From: Macadamia tetraphylla
Lineage: Eukaryota; Streptophyta; Magnoliopsida; Proteales; Proteaceae
Direction of reading: 5' to 3'
Assembly (NCBI GenBank): GCA_022985045.1
Contig: CM040972.1
Location: forward strand, 19,937,907 to 20,001,906
DNA: 64,000 nt
The notes under the pieces are model-generated. The model was not told where the DNA came from and did no database searches. It saw nothing but the letters and a program-made list of their open reading frames with translations. Shown here in pieces: positions 45,561 to 55,627 of this stretch (position 1 is the first letter of the stretch; every line of letters starts with the position of its first letter). Made by a program: the position numbers and the translations under genes.

Positions 45561-47717
45561 ATCATCTGAATCATACTCTAAACCATCATCATGAAGCACC
45601 GAAGAATCCATAGATGCTAGTCCAACCTACTCCAACCTCTGGGTCATTTTTTGAATCAATGTGTCCTGTCGTATGATTTTTCGCTTATTGGAACTAACTT
45701 GGCTCTCCAAGGCGGCAATCCTCCCATCGTAAGGAATATAGGAAAGGATCAAGAAGAAGAATAATGAAAGGAAAAGGGCAAAATGAAAAAGGGGAAGATA
45801 TGAAATAGCTTGGCAACTATCACCTCACACAGGCCATAGTGCATCCTCCTAATCTCAACATAGACCTCCAGGGACACCTGAGAGAGAGCATATCAGTCAA
45901 AGGAAGTCAAGAGTTAATTAGAAAATGATCAGATACTCACATAATCATAAGGAATAGGCAGCCTAAGGGAAGCATCTACATCTGTGTTCGGATCCAGAAG
46001 ATGAGGGAGACTGGGGTTGGCCGCATTGGATAGGTCCAGGCAGGGAAGCCATGAAAAGGGACGTTAGCAACTCTGAGAGGCCTCCCGGCACTGGTAGAGG
46101 GCCCTGTTTGTGAAGGATCGGTAGCACTGGCATGCAACTGAACAGTAGAAGGATCTAAATGTCTCACTCTCCCCTTAAAGAACATTAGTTAAGACCAAAA
46201 CAAGGAAGAATCTGTAGGAAATACTCAAAAAAGGCAATATACCACTGGACCATTGGGACCGAGAGGGGTGCACACTGTCTCCTCCAAAAAGGCTCCGTAG
46301 TCCCTATCCAAATTAAGAAAGGAGTCCTCCCATACTCCATTAGCCAAGCGCCTCATCTCGTCTACTGGAATGATCTCTAGATAGTGCATGGGGGTGAAGG
46401 AAGATCGGGAGAAGGACGTGGATCGATATCTGACCACAGGGGACTAATCTCTTTCCTAAGTACTAGGCATAGCCCTACAGACCCTAGAAAAGGACTCAGC
46501 TCTTAGACATTTGATGAACCCAGACGACTCTCTCAGAATCTGGAAACACAAGGTCATGGAATGGTCTCCAAGTAGCCTGCAAAAGCAAGGAAGGGTAAGT
46601 ACAGCATCAGGCAAATAGAATATCAATATTAGACATAGCATACCTCAGTGAGATTGTTTAAAAGAGAACAAGCGGAGGTCCATGGAGGATGGCATCGGGC
46701 CTAAACACCTAGTTATCTCCCCATTTTGTGGCCAGGGGGAAGAAGAATGTCTCAGACTCCCTCAGTTTAGGGGCTATGGTTCCCAGATGCTCAAAACACC
46801 AGGGCTGCTTCAAGAAATCAAAGTAAGAAAGTGCAGACCAAATGACTGAAAGAAAATAGATATGAGAAGGAAAGTTACCTGGATGATGTAGCTTGCCCCC
46901 TTGAGGCCCCTATCCCCATAGGACAGTAAGTCCAGGGACTGCAGGAGATATGCATAGGTGGCCCCACCCCAGTCCCAGGTATCTACTGTGTGAAGATCTT
47001 TGAGGAAGAACACTAGGTGGATATCTACTCCCCCTCAGAGGTCACTGAAGAGGCACTAACCCACAGCAAACAGTAGGAAGGAATGTGCTATCAGAGATAT
47101 GTTGCCTGGATTCTCCCCCAGACCAACTTTCCACCATTGGGCACTAATCTCCCCTAGGTGGATGCACATCTAGGCGGCTTTAATGGTGATATCGGTCAAA
47201 TCTGTGAACTCCCTGGCAGTCAGGGATCTTGTGGGTAGGGTCATGGTTCTACCCCCAAATGGAATGCCGATCAAAGCATAGAAGCACATAGGCGCAATGG
47301 TGATCTCGCCCACAGGAAGGTGAAAAGTGTGAGTACTCAACCACCACCGCTCCATCAGGGTCCCCACCAATGTCGAATTAAACTTTTGGGTCTACAAGGG
47401 CCAGCCGGCACAGATAGGTATCATCAACCATCTCCTTCACCCTGCACAGGAGCATCCTATGCCAGGACTAAACCATGTTCGGATGGCCATAGGAGGCCAA
47501 GGTAGGCGGTTCCTTCCCCTCATGGTAATGGAAATAATAAATAAATAACAAAAGAAAAGAAGCAACAAAAATAAAAACCAATACAAAATAGGAATAAAGA
47601 TGATCAAAATAATGAATAAAATGTAAAGACTTACCTAGGAACCCCATTTGGAGTTGCAGATGTGATTCCGACTGTTGTGAAGGGTTTGCCTGGAATACCA
47701 ATCGGCCCGGCCCTCAT
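45561..47717 (-). pseudogene. Plant mobile domain (PMD) gene, antisense to Tat-2, with introns
   Basis: The start is ATG 47717 (MRAGPIGIPGKPF), with a donor GTAAGT at 47634. The second exon (about 47518-46879) holds the PMD signature: STLVGTLMERWWLSTHTFHL, PVGEITI, then HSFLLFAVG and DTWDWGGATYAYLLQSLD. A 74-bp intron (46878-46805) joins ASYIIQ to PWCFEHLGTIAP. A second donor GTATGC (46643) pairs with TTTTGCAG (46577), before TWRPFHD. Later exons carry MHYLEIIPVDEMRR and YVSLEVYVEIRRMHYGLC, with acceptor CTCTCTCTCAG between. The C-terminus is coiled (RIAALESQVSSNKRK). In-frame stops and at least one frameshift make it a pseudogene. Confidence 0.75.
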
Positions 47718-48028
47718 CCCTGTGGGAAGGACTACTGCAAATCTCAAGCTGGACCTCTCCCAGAGTCTTCCTCTACCTACTTTAGGCCATATTTTTAGAA
47801 ATTATAAGAACCCCCAGAAATTTTCCCAATTGGCACAAAATCCCACAAGAATGTCAAATTCTCCAAATAGCTCCTCCCTCAAGAACAAGATGAATATCTT
47901 CAAGAACTCCAAGAGAAAAATGAAGAACACTAAGAACAAGAGGAAAAACTTCAAGAAAAACCAGAGGGTTCCAAGAACTCACTTCACTCAGAAAAGTTAG
48001 AATGAAGAATGAACAAGGGAGGGGACCC

Positions 48029-48037
48029 ATTTTATAC
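48029..48037 (-). promoter_or_regulatory. TATA-like box for the antisense PMD gene
   Basis: The minus strand reads TTTTTGTATAAAATGGG, a good plant TATA box, about 310 bp upstream of the PMD start codon. The intervening leader is pyrimidine-rich. This would drive transcription towards the integrase. Confidence 0.5.
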
Positions 48038-48149
48038 AAAAAAAAAAATTCCAGATCAAGCATTAAGAATCAAAAAATTCCAAATCAACATCAAGAATCA
48101 AATTCTAAACCAAAAATCAAGAATCAAGGAAAAATCAAGAGGAGACGTA
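48038..48149. repeat. A-rich low-complexity stretch of Tat-2
   Basis: Short units of the type AATCAAGAATC are repeated. It corresponds to the much longer T-rich stretch at 52790-53640 in inverted Tat-3. The ORFs at 47662-48241 read poly-lysine/asparagine and are not coding. Confidence 0.7.
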
Positions 48150-48340
48150 ATTTACCCGGCCCCAGGTGGCCCAATCTCATTGACTCGACCCCAAGTGGCC
48201 TAATTGTATTTACTCAGCCCCAAGCCACCCAATCTCATTGACTCGGCCCCAAGTGGCCTAATTTCATTTACTCGGCCCCAGGTGGCTCAATCACTTTTAT
48301 CTGGCCCCAGGTGGCCCAATGTTGTTAACCCGGCCCCGGG
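48150..48340. repeat. 29-bp GC-rich tandem repeats of Tat-2
   Basis: About seven units near CGGCCCCAAGTGGCC followed by TAATTTCATTTACT. This array occupies the slot filled in Tat-1 and Tat-3 by the unrelated 41-bp TTCGAA repeat. Confidence 0.85.
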
Positions 48341-48384
48341 GGCCCTTTTTCCTTGAGTCAGATCAGAGTGGCCCGATCTCATAG

Positions 48385-48815
48385 ATCAAATCCCTGAACT
48401 GGCACATGTGAAGCCCAGCTAAGGAAAATCCAAGCATCAAACATTTTCTTTTACTTGTTGCAAGATTGGAAGAACAGTGAATTCCTATCTTATAACCATC
48501 GGTCCCAGATAGTCCAGATTGGCTCGAAAGACCCAACTTGGAGACCATATTCCTTGAACTGGCACATGTGAAGCCCAGCTAAGGAAGAATCAGGATCAAA
48601 GTACTAACTTTTTTTGTAGGATTGGAAAAGTAGCGAATTCCTTTCCCCCAATTGGCAGCCCAGGTAAGTCCTAAAAGATATATTATCTGTTGCATTTTTT
48701 CAACTCTATCATATCTAAGCAAGATGACGGCAGCATATGCTCTAGGTGACAAAATGTGGTCGTTCTTTTCTTTGCCTTGGTCGTTGGCACAGGGCTCGGC
48801 CAAAGAGGGGCATTC
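48385..48815 (+). repeat. 155-bp repeats (two copies) and polypurine tract of Tat-2
   Basis: CTGAACTGGCACATGTGAAG starts units at about 48393 and 48556, as in Tat-1. The stretch ends GCCAAAGAGGGGCATTC at 48800-48815, the polypurine tract next to the LTR. Confidence 0.8.
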
Positions 48816-51421
48816 TGTAGACACTCAATTTTGTCACCCTCCTTTGGATATGATGAAATTTGGATCTTGGACGTGACTTCTGACTTTTGACCGACAGAGG
48901 TGCTGATGGAAACATTCCCCTACCCAAAACCCTGGAAATCCCTGCACGGGAGAGAAGGGGTCCAATTTTATCTTTTCATATATGAAGGAATCCGGTCAAG
49001 ATGACCATACATATGAATAGTGTTAAAAAATATGATTCCAACGAAATATGGTACTACAAAATCAGACTGATGGATCTCTCGTAATCATCACCGGAAAAAC
49101 CTGTATTCGTGTGTGTGTTGCGCGCTTTGGCCAACAGGCCAGCCCACGCGCGTGCTCGCTACCCATTGGTTGTAGCACATGCATGCAACCATGCCATGTA
49201 CACAACCATGCACATAGCCCCACATCCATGCACATAGCCATGCACACAGCCCCACAGCCATGCACACATCCCCATAGCCATGCACACAACCATGCACATC
49301 AACCCACAGCTATGCACACACCCTTGCACACCGCTGTTGCATGCTACGTGCCCCCACCCCCATCGCACAGTGTGTGGACCCTCTCCGCACTCGTGCATGC
49401 CCCCGTCACACAGCGTGCACGCCCTCACCACACTCGTGCTTGCCCCCGCCGCACAGTGTGCGCACCCCCACCGCATGTTGTGCATGCCCCTACTGCTTGT
49501 CGTGCATACCTTACCTGCATGGCCGTGCACACTGTGCCTGCACCATGCGTAGGTGGCCTACACACCCATGCGTGCATGCACCCATTGTGCACATTACCCG
49601 TATACCCATGCATTCGCACACTCGTGACATCACCCGCACTACCTGCCTAAACTTTCTCTCCCCTCCCGCTTTTGTAAAAATTACCTTTTCTAGCTAAACC
49701 TTCTCTCTCCTCCCACTTTTTTAAAAACTGCCTATTCTGGAAAAACCTTCTCTCCTCCCGCTTTTTCCAAAAATGGCCTTTTTTGCTAAACATCTCGCTT
49801 TTCTGAAAATCACCTTTTCCTAGCTAAAATTTCTCTCTCCTCCCATTTTTTTAAAAACCCCCTTTTGAACAAAAGCCCTCCCCACCCATTTTTGCCTTCA
49901 ACCTCCCCTTTTACCCATTGGACAAAAATCATGTCTCTTCACTTTAGGCAAGGGCCCCCCTTCCATCCCCTGAATAAAGGGATTCCACTTCTCCTACTTG
50001 GCCGAAAAAAACTATAAATACCCCCTCCCTTAGAAAAAAAGATATCAACACACCAGAATCCCCTTTGAGAGTGAAAATTTCCTCCCCTCCCCCCTCTTGA
50101 TTTTCTTCTGATCTTCGGAGCGATCTTTGACAAGATCCAAAAACTCATTTGGATCTTCGAAGTGTTCTTCGGGATCTTGAAGATCTTCAATCCAAATTCT
50201 TAGTTAGATCCAATTTTTAGCCAAAAATAGTATGTTCTTGAGCCACCTCCTTTGAGTGTTCTTGAGCATTCTTGAGCGCTCTTGAGATAGAAATCCCCCG
50301 TTTAAGGTTCTTCGGGTCTATGAAGAGATCTTTGTTAAGATCTAAAACTTTGTTCGGATCTTTAAAGTAATTCGGGACTTTGGAGTTCTTCAATCCATTT
50401 TTAAGTCGGCCTATTTCTTTTCAGAAATAACCTTTCCTAGCCGAACCCCTGTCTGAGTGTCTCTAGAATATTTTTAGAAATAGCCATTCCCAACGGAAGC
50501 TCTGCCGAAGTGCCACCTCAGCCTAGCCCTCCCTTAGCCTACCCTAGCGAAAGCTCTGCTGGAGTGCCACCTCATCCCAAGCCCAGAAATAGCCTTCCCT
50601 AGCTGAAGCTCTGCTCGAATCCAAAGCTAGAAATTGCCTTCCCTAGCAGAAGCTCTATCCGAGTCCAAATCCGAAAGCCACCGTTCCTAGTCGGAACTCT
50701 GCCCAGATACTATCACAATCAGCATCTCTCAAGAAAGGAAGTTAGAGATCAAGACCATCTTCACTTGAGCCGAGAGAACATGAAAGATAGTCCGAGCCAG
50801 TACCAATCAAGGGCCCACCCCTCTTAACTCGAAACAAGGGTCAAATACAAGTATGATCTCTCTCCTGATTTAAGCATAATGTAGATATCTAATAAGCCTT
50901 GTTTTAGTGTATATAATAGTTTGAATTCAATTAATGTATATGTGTGTGATAACTTAGGCATATATGTGGAATAGTAATAATTGTAGAAAATGTTTGTTCT
51001 CAAGGATCTAGCAAGAAGACCAGCTGAATCGGGTAGATTGGGTGCTTAACACCTTCCCAGCTCTGTAACCTGACACTTAACCTAAGTCTCTGGACCAGAC
51101 CAGACCAAATTTTGGGCCCTTTTCTCAGGAATCGGGCCCACCCTCGGGTCCTAGGCCCATAACCCTAGGTGACTACTCCAAACCCCATTTGCATGATCCC
51201 GATCCCCGAATTGGACCATCATCAAAACCCCCATCTCAAATGATGAATTTTACACTTTTGTAAAATAGGCCTCCGCGTATCTCCAAGCAGTGATACCACA
51301 GTGTGGGGCCTGCAAGCGAAGCACACACAACTCGAACCCCTCCCTCTCACATGAAGGTGAAGAGAGAGAGAGAGGAGAGAGGATGGGGATATATAGCCCA
51401 TCTCTAGCCGCTACCCTCACA
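48816..51421 (+). repeat. 3' LTR of Tat-2
   Basis: It is a complete 2.6-kb LTR from TGTAGACACTC to CGCTACCCTCACA. U3 contains a CA- and GC-rich variable stretch (49120-49640, units like CCATGCACATAGCC). It then has TTTCTCTCTCCTCCC units, a TATA-like box at 50012, the AAGCTCTGCCGGAGTGCC units and the conserved R-U5 end. The 200-codon ORF at 49048 follows from the CA/GC composition and is not a gene. Confidence 0.92.
50012..50020 (+). promoter_or_regulatory. TATA-like box of Tat-2 3' LTR
   Basis: CTATAAATA at the same relative position as 32008-32016 in the solo LTR. Transcription would run rightwards out of the element into inverted Tat-3. Confidence 0.65.
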
Positions 51422-52124
51422 ACATGTGTTGTAGCCCATGGGTAGTAGCCATGGGTAGCAGCCATAGGCAATAGGCACACGTGTGGGCTGGCCACCGCGT
51501 GCAGCGCCTGTGCGGTCATGGATTTTTTTGGTGACGATCATGAGAGATCTGATGGTCCAATTTTAACATACAATATATCGTCAGAATCGTACTTTCAAGC
51601 ACTATCCATCTGTACGATCATCATGACTAAATTCCTTCGTATATAAAAAGTCAAAATTAGACCCTCTTCTATCCCGCTTGAGGGTTTCCAAGCTTTCTGG
51701 TAGGGTAATGTTTCAAGGTTATCTAGGTAGGTAGGGGATGAATTTTAGAGTGTTTGGGGCAGGTAGGGGGTTTTTTCAGGCTTCCCACAGGCTTGTCAGT
51801 GTGCGCGGTGTACATACAGAAAAATGTAATTTTTTGGGGATGATCATAGGAGATCTGACGGTTGATTTTGATGTGCCATACGTCATCGGAACTATATTTC
51901 TGAGCAATATCCATCTATACAATCATCTTGACCAGATTCCTTCATATATAAAAAGTCAAAATTGGACCCTCTTCTCTCCTGCGTAGGGGTTTCCAGGGTT
52001 TTAGGTAGGGGAATGTTTTTAGGTTTTCTTAGTCCATCATCTTTGTTGATCGGAAGTCAGAAGTCACGTCCAAGATCCACATTTCATCATAGCCGGAGGA
52101 GGGTGACAAAATTGGGTGTCTACA
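51422..52124 (-). repeat. 3' LTR of Tat-3, U3 fragment
   Basis: On the minus strand it starts TGTAGACACCCAATTTTGTC at 52124 and runs about 700 bp into the GC-rich variable stretch, where it meets the end of the Tat-2 LTR. A segment of about 300 bp is duplicated (compare 51530-51720 with 51829-52020, both with CATATATAAAAAGTCAAAAT-like wording). Confidence 0.85.
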
Positions 52125-52145
52125 GAATGCCCCTCTTTGACTAAG
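52125..52145 (-). other. Polypurine tract of Tat-3
   Basis: The minus strand reads CAAAGAGGGGCATTC up to the LTR start at 52124, as in the other copies. Confidence 0.8.
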
Positions 52146-52379
52146 GCCTATGCCAACTGCGAAAGGGCAAAGAAAAGAACGACCACATTTTATCACCCGG
52201 AGCATGTATTGTTGTCATCTTGCTCATAAATGACGGAGTTGAAAATACAACAGGTAATATATCTTAACTACTTTGAAGTTTGCGACTTACCTGGGCTGTC
52301 GATTATAGGAAAGAAATTCGCTGCTCTTTTAATCCTGTAAAAGATGTTAGTACTTGATTTTTTTTATTTTCCTTAGCTG

Positions 52380-52760
52380 GGCTTCACATGTGCCAGTTCA
52401 GGGAATTTTGTCTCCAAATTGGTTCTTTCGAATCAGTCTGGGCTATCTAGTCTTCAGACAGGTTCTTTAGAACCGGTCTAGACGATCTGGTCTTCTAGGC
52501 GGGTGTTTTTGAACCAAACAGGGCTATCTGGTCTTCCAGGTAGGTTCTTTCAAACTGGGCTGGGCTATCTGGTCTTCCAGGTGGGTTCTTTTGAATCGAA
52601 CTAGGCTATCTAGTCTTTCAGGCGGGTTCTTTCGAACCGGGCTGGGTTATCTGGTCTTTCAGGTGGGTACTTTCAAACTAGGTTGGGCTTCTGGTCTTCC
52701 ATGCGGGTTCTTTCGAACCGGTCTGGGCTATCTGGTACTGTCAAGTATAGGAAAGAAATT
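52380..52760. repeat. 41-bp TTCGAA tandem repeats of Tat-3
   Basis: About eight units of the form GGTTCTTTCGAACCGGGCT followed by GGGCTATCTGGTCTTCCAGGT lie between one copy of the 155-bp repeat start (GCCAGTTCAGGG) and the T-rich stretch. The core TTCGAA is palindromic. Two reverse-complement units remain in Tat-1 at 13236. Confidence 0.88.
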
Positions 52761-53640
52761 TGCTGCTCTTTCAACCTGTAAAAGTCATTAATAATTGATT
52801 CTTGATTTTTAACCTTTTATTCTTTCATTTTCTTTTAATCTTTTGGACTTTTGAATTGGAATCCTGATTCTTCGATTCTTCTTTCGATTTTTAATCTTTT
52901 GGACTTCTTGAATTGGAATCTTAAATTTGGACTTTTGAATTAGAATCTTCAATTCAGACTTTTGAATTGGAATCTTGATTCTTCGATTCTTCTTTGGATT
53001 TTTAATCTTTTGGACTTTTGAATTGGAATCTTAAATCTGGACTTTTGAATTGGAATCTTGATTTGCTCTTGATTTGGATTTGATTTGAATTTTGTTTTTC
53101 ACATAAGTTTTACTTTCCATTTGAATTTGATTTTCACCTTTCACATGAATGTGATGTAAATTTTACCTACCACATGAAATTTGATTTGGGTTTTGAATTT
53201 TGTGGTAAGAATTTTTTAGCCATACAATGGAATTGGAATTTTTTTTTCTTTGGAATTTTGATCTTTGATTCTTGACTTGATTTTTTTTTTAATCTTTGAT
53301 TCTTTGATTTTGGATTCTTGACCTTTGATTTTTGGGTTTTTTTTATTTTATTTTTATTTTGAATTTTGATTTGAACTTTGGAATTTGAAATTTGATTTTA
53401 TTTGATTTTTGAATTTTGTTTTGATTTTTTTTTTTTTTTTTTGAATTTTGGGTCTTGAACTTTGAAGTTTGCTTTTGGATTTTTTTTTTTTCATCTTGAT
53501 TTGAATTTTGGATTTTGATTGTTGATTTAAAATTTTTTCTTTTGATTTTTTTTTTTGACTTTTTGAATTTTAATTTTTTTTTTTTTTTTTTTGTATTGAG
53601 GGGGGGATTTTCACAAATTTTTTTTTTATCTTAGATTTAT
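52761..53640. repeat. T-rich low-complexity stretch of Tat-3
   Basis: Nearly 900 bp of imperfect units such as GGACTTTTGAATTGGAATC and TTTTGATTTGAATTTTG, ending in long T runs. The same composition, much shorter and on the other strand, is found in Tat-1 (8430-8570) and Tat-2 (48040-48140). No gene. Confidence 0.85.
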
Positions 53641-53780
53641 TTTATTATTACTCCTTGTTGACCATCTTTTGTGCTTCCTACGATGGGTGGGTTGCTTCTC
53701 TAGGGGAACAAAATGCTGACCAGGCCTCCCTGATTGAGGACCTCACAGTTGGCGAGTTCGCGGTCAGCACATGATATTGT
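53641..53780 (+). pseudogene. Relic of the antisense PMD gene 3' end in Tat-3
   Basis: In the plus frame one reads SYDGWVASLGEQNADQASLI followed by EDLTV. At nucleotide level TACGATGGGTGGGTTGCTTC aligns with the start of the last exon of the PMD gene in Tat-2 (TACGATGGGAGGATTGCCGC), which encodes PYDGRIAALESQV. Orientation is again opposite to pol. Only this end survives, between the T-rich stretch and the DUF7745-like ORF. Confidence 0.5.
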
Positions 53781-54062
53781 TATGTCTAATAACTTGATGA
53801 CTTTTATAAGTAAGTCCGAGTATGGCACAAATGAAGATGGTGGTCCCTAGAGATCTATTCCTATTGTTCCTGCAAAACACAAATGTTGCTTTTTTCTTTT
53901 TCTTTTTCCTTCCCTATGTTCATTTTTTTTTTTTTTTTTTTTTACCTTTTGTATGGCTAGACTTGGCTCTTTATTTTGGAATAAAAACCTATTTTAAGGC
54001 ACGATTAATTCCACAACTCAAGTCTTCATTAGAATAACAGGAATGATGCTAAAATCCAAACA
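53781..54062 (-). other. Spacer of Tat-3 between PMD relic and DUF7745-like ORF
   Basis: T runs near 53890-53945 and a stretch colinear with 8221-8330 of Tat-1. No gene is visible. Confidence 0.6.
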
Positions 54063-55125
54063 TCACCTCATTCTACTACCAAGTGAATTTCATGGGAGGG
54101 AAACAACATTCCTATCATAGACAAGATAGGTAAGTAACAAGGTGGAGAGACAACTCTTGGGGTGGGTGGAAGTTCACTAATTCCTCTGAGTCCATCGTCT
54201 CGAGCCCATATTATCAACTGATGTACGTAGTAGAGAAATAAAAAGACGTGTGAGTCAATCCCATCAACCTGACGTAGTTGTAGCCAGGGGTCTTCATCAG
54301 AAAATCTTCTCGTGGCCTCCCTGGGAATTTCCATGTAATGTCCTTTGTAGCTCTTCTTTGTAGGAACTCTTTCCAATTATCAATGAGTTTGAATTCTGGG
54401 GCTTTCCTCCTTTCTTGGTAACCAAGAGCCTCGAGTTGACCCCCATTTGATGGCCTATTCAGCTTCAGCTTATCAAGTAGCCAGAGTTGGAAAATGGTGG
54501 GACTTCCTCAATAATGATCGAGTCCAAACCTATGGCTATGGCTCATGTCATCAAGTCCTTTGAATGTCTCTACAAGGACCGTGGGAACGATATCTCTTCC
54601 TTTCTTCAATTGCTTTATCACTTCTATCAAGATAGTTGGTACACCACGTCTTGGAGTTTGGAGAACAAAGTGAGCTATCATGCATAGTAGATAATAAGCA
54701 TCTTGTGACCTTTGTTGATGGATTCCTCCCAATGGTAGATATTGAATGAAGCTCCTAGCCACCTTAAGAATGTCAATCTTTCCATATCTAATGAATTGGT
54801 TCATTTCCTCTTTTTCACATCCAAAAGAGTCCTGAATCTCTTCTAAATGATCTTTCTTCAAATATGGTTGAATCAACTTGCCCTTAGGTGGAGATAGCAT
54901 ATAAACTCGGAATTCCTTGAGAGTTAGGCAGATCTCAACCAAACCAAACTGAAATATATGAAGATCATCATCCCAATGCTGAGGCATCTATAGGAGCAGA
55001 TGGTGATGTAGCTCAATACACCCAATTCGGCTGAGCATTGACATATTCATGGATTCTAGCAATCCTGGTGCCACTATGCTTATGTCTAAGGTTCATTTCC
55101 TCAATGTCGCATCCAATGAGCTCAT
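54063..55125 (-). pseudogene. DUF7745-like accessory ORF of Tat-3, few lesions
   Basis: The start is ATG 55125 (MSSLDATLRK), then a TGA and a TAG before PQHWDDDLHIFQFGLVEICL, after which 54508-54987 is open for 159 codons. It includes MLSPPKGKLIQPYLKKD, IRYGKIDILKVARSFIQYLP and LCMIAHFVLQTPRRG. The C-terminal part (DNWKEFLQRR, YNYVRLMGLTHTS, then QYGLETMD) has the W..L and QYGL features of DUF7745. GGTTTCAG precedes the ATG by nine bases. It is the best copy for reading the family. Confidence 0.75.
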
Positions 55126-55627
55126 GACTTTCCCTGAAACCATCACAAACAAAAGATATATGATGATTTATCAAAACATTACTCATTATCTAATGACCCA
55201 AACAAGCCTTTACCACCTTTGCATCAAGCTCTTTTTTTTTTTTACTGATCAAGGATGGGAAATAAACTGGCCTTGATAAACTGGTGTAGGGTGGCAATTT
55301 TCTTTTAGAGGATGGAATCTGGGATAAGGGTTTGACAGACCATAGGGGAATAATAGATACCTAATGGCCTTGCATGCCAAGTGATGATTCTTGGGGGATA
55401 GAATCCTGGATAAGAAGTGATGAACCAATGGGTGGATGACAGATACCTAATGGCCTTGCATGCCAAATGGTGATTCTTGGGGGACACAAACTATGATGAT
55501 CTTATAAGATACTTTGATTATTAATCAAGGAACCAATTTATTACCTTTAGATGGTTGGGACCGAACTTGCACATGTCAAGTTACCTACGTATCCCTCGAA
55601 AATGAATCAAGTCTGACATAGTTTAGG
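55126..55627 (-). repeat. Post-pol spacer with 84-bp direct repeats (Tat-3)
   Basis: On the minus strand units begin CCCCCAAGAATCACCATTTGG (about 55490) and CCCCCAAGAATCATCACTTGG (about 55400). The arrangement is as in Tat-1 and Tat-2. No ORF is supported. Confidence 0.8.

Larger units (their letters stand above)
36951..51421 (+). mobile_element. Tat-2, Ty3/gypsy Tat element, 5'-truncated
   Basis: Order: acidic linker, protease with G-patch-like tail, RT, gypsy RNase H, archaeal-type RNase H, integrase, 84-bp repeats, DUF7745-like ORF, antisense PMD gene, tandem repeats, polypurine tract and 3' LTR. The 5' LTR, primer site and gag capsid are missing; the left end joins Chr-C near 36950. Two RNases H place it in the Tat lineage. 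Confidence 0.88.

Noticed and set aside
47662..48241. Lys/Asn-rich plus-strand ORFs (112 and 79 codons)
   Set aside because: The A-rich composition, the position over the promoter and leader of the antisense PMD gene, and no counterpart in the other Tat copies argue against coding.
49048..49650. A 200-codon ORF plus overlapping long ORFs on both strands
   Set aside because: It lies inside the Tat-2 LTR in a CA/GC-rich tandem stretch; open frames in several phases on both strands follow from the lack of A/T-rich stops. The translation is His/Pro/Cys repeats without a domain.
53822..54037. 71-codon Phe-rich plus-strand ORF
   Set aside because: Results from T runs in the Tat-3 spacer.
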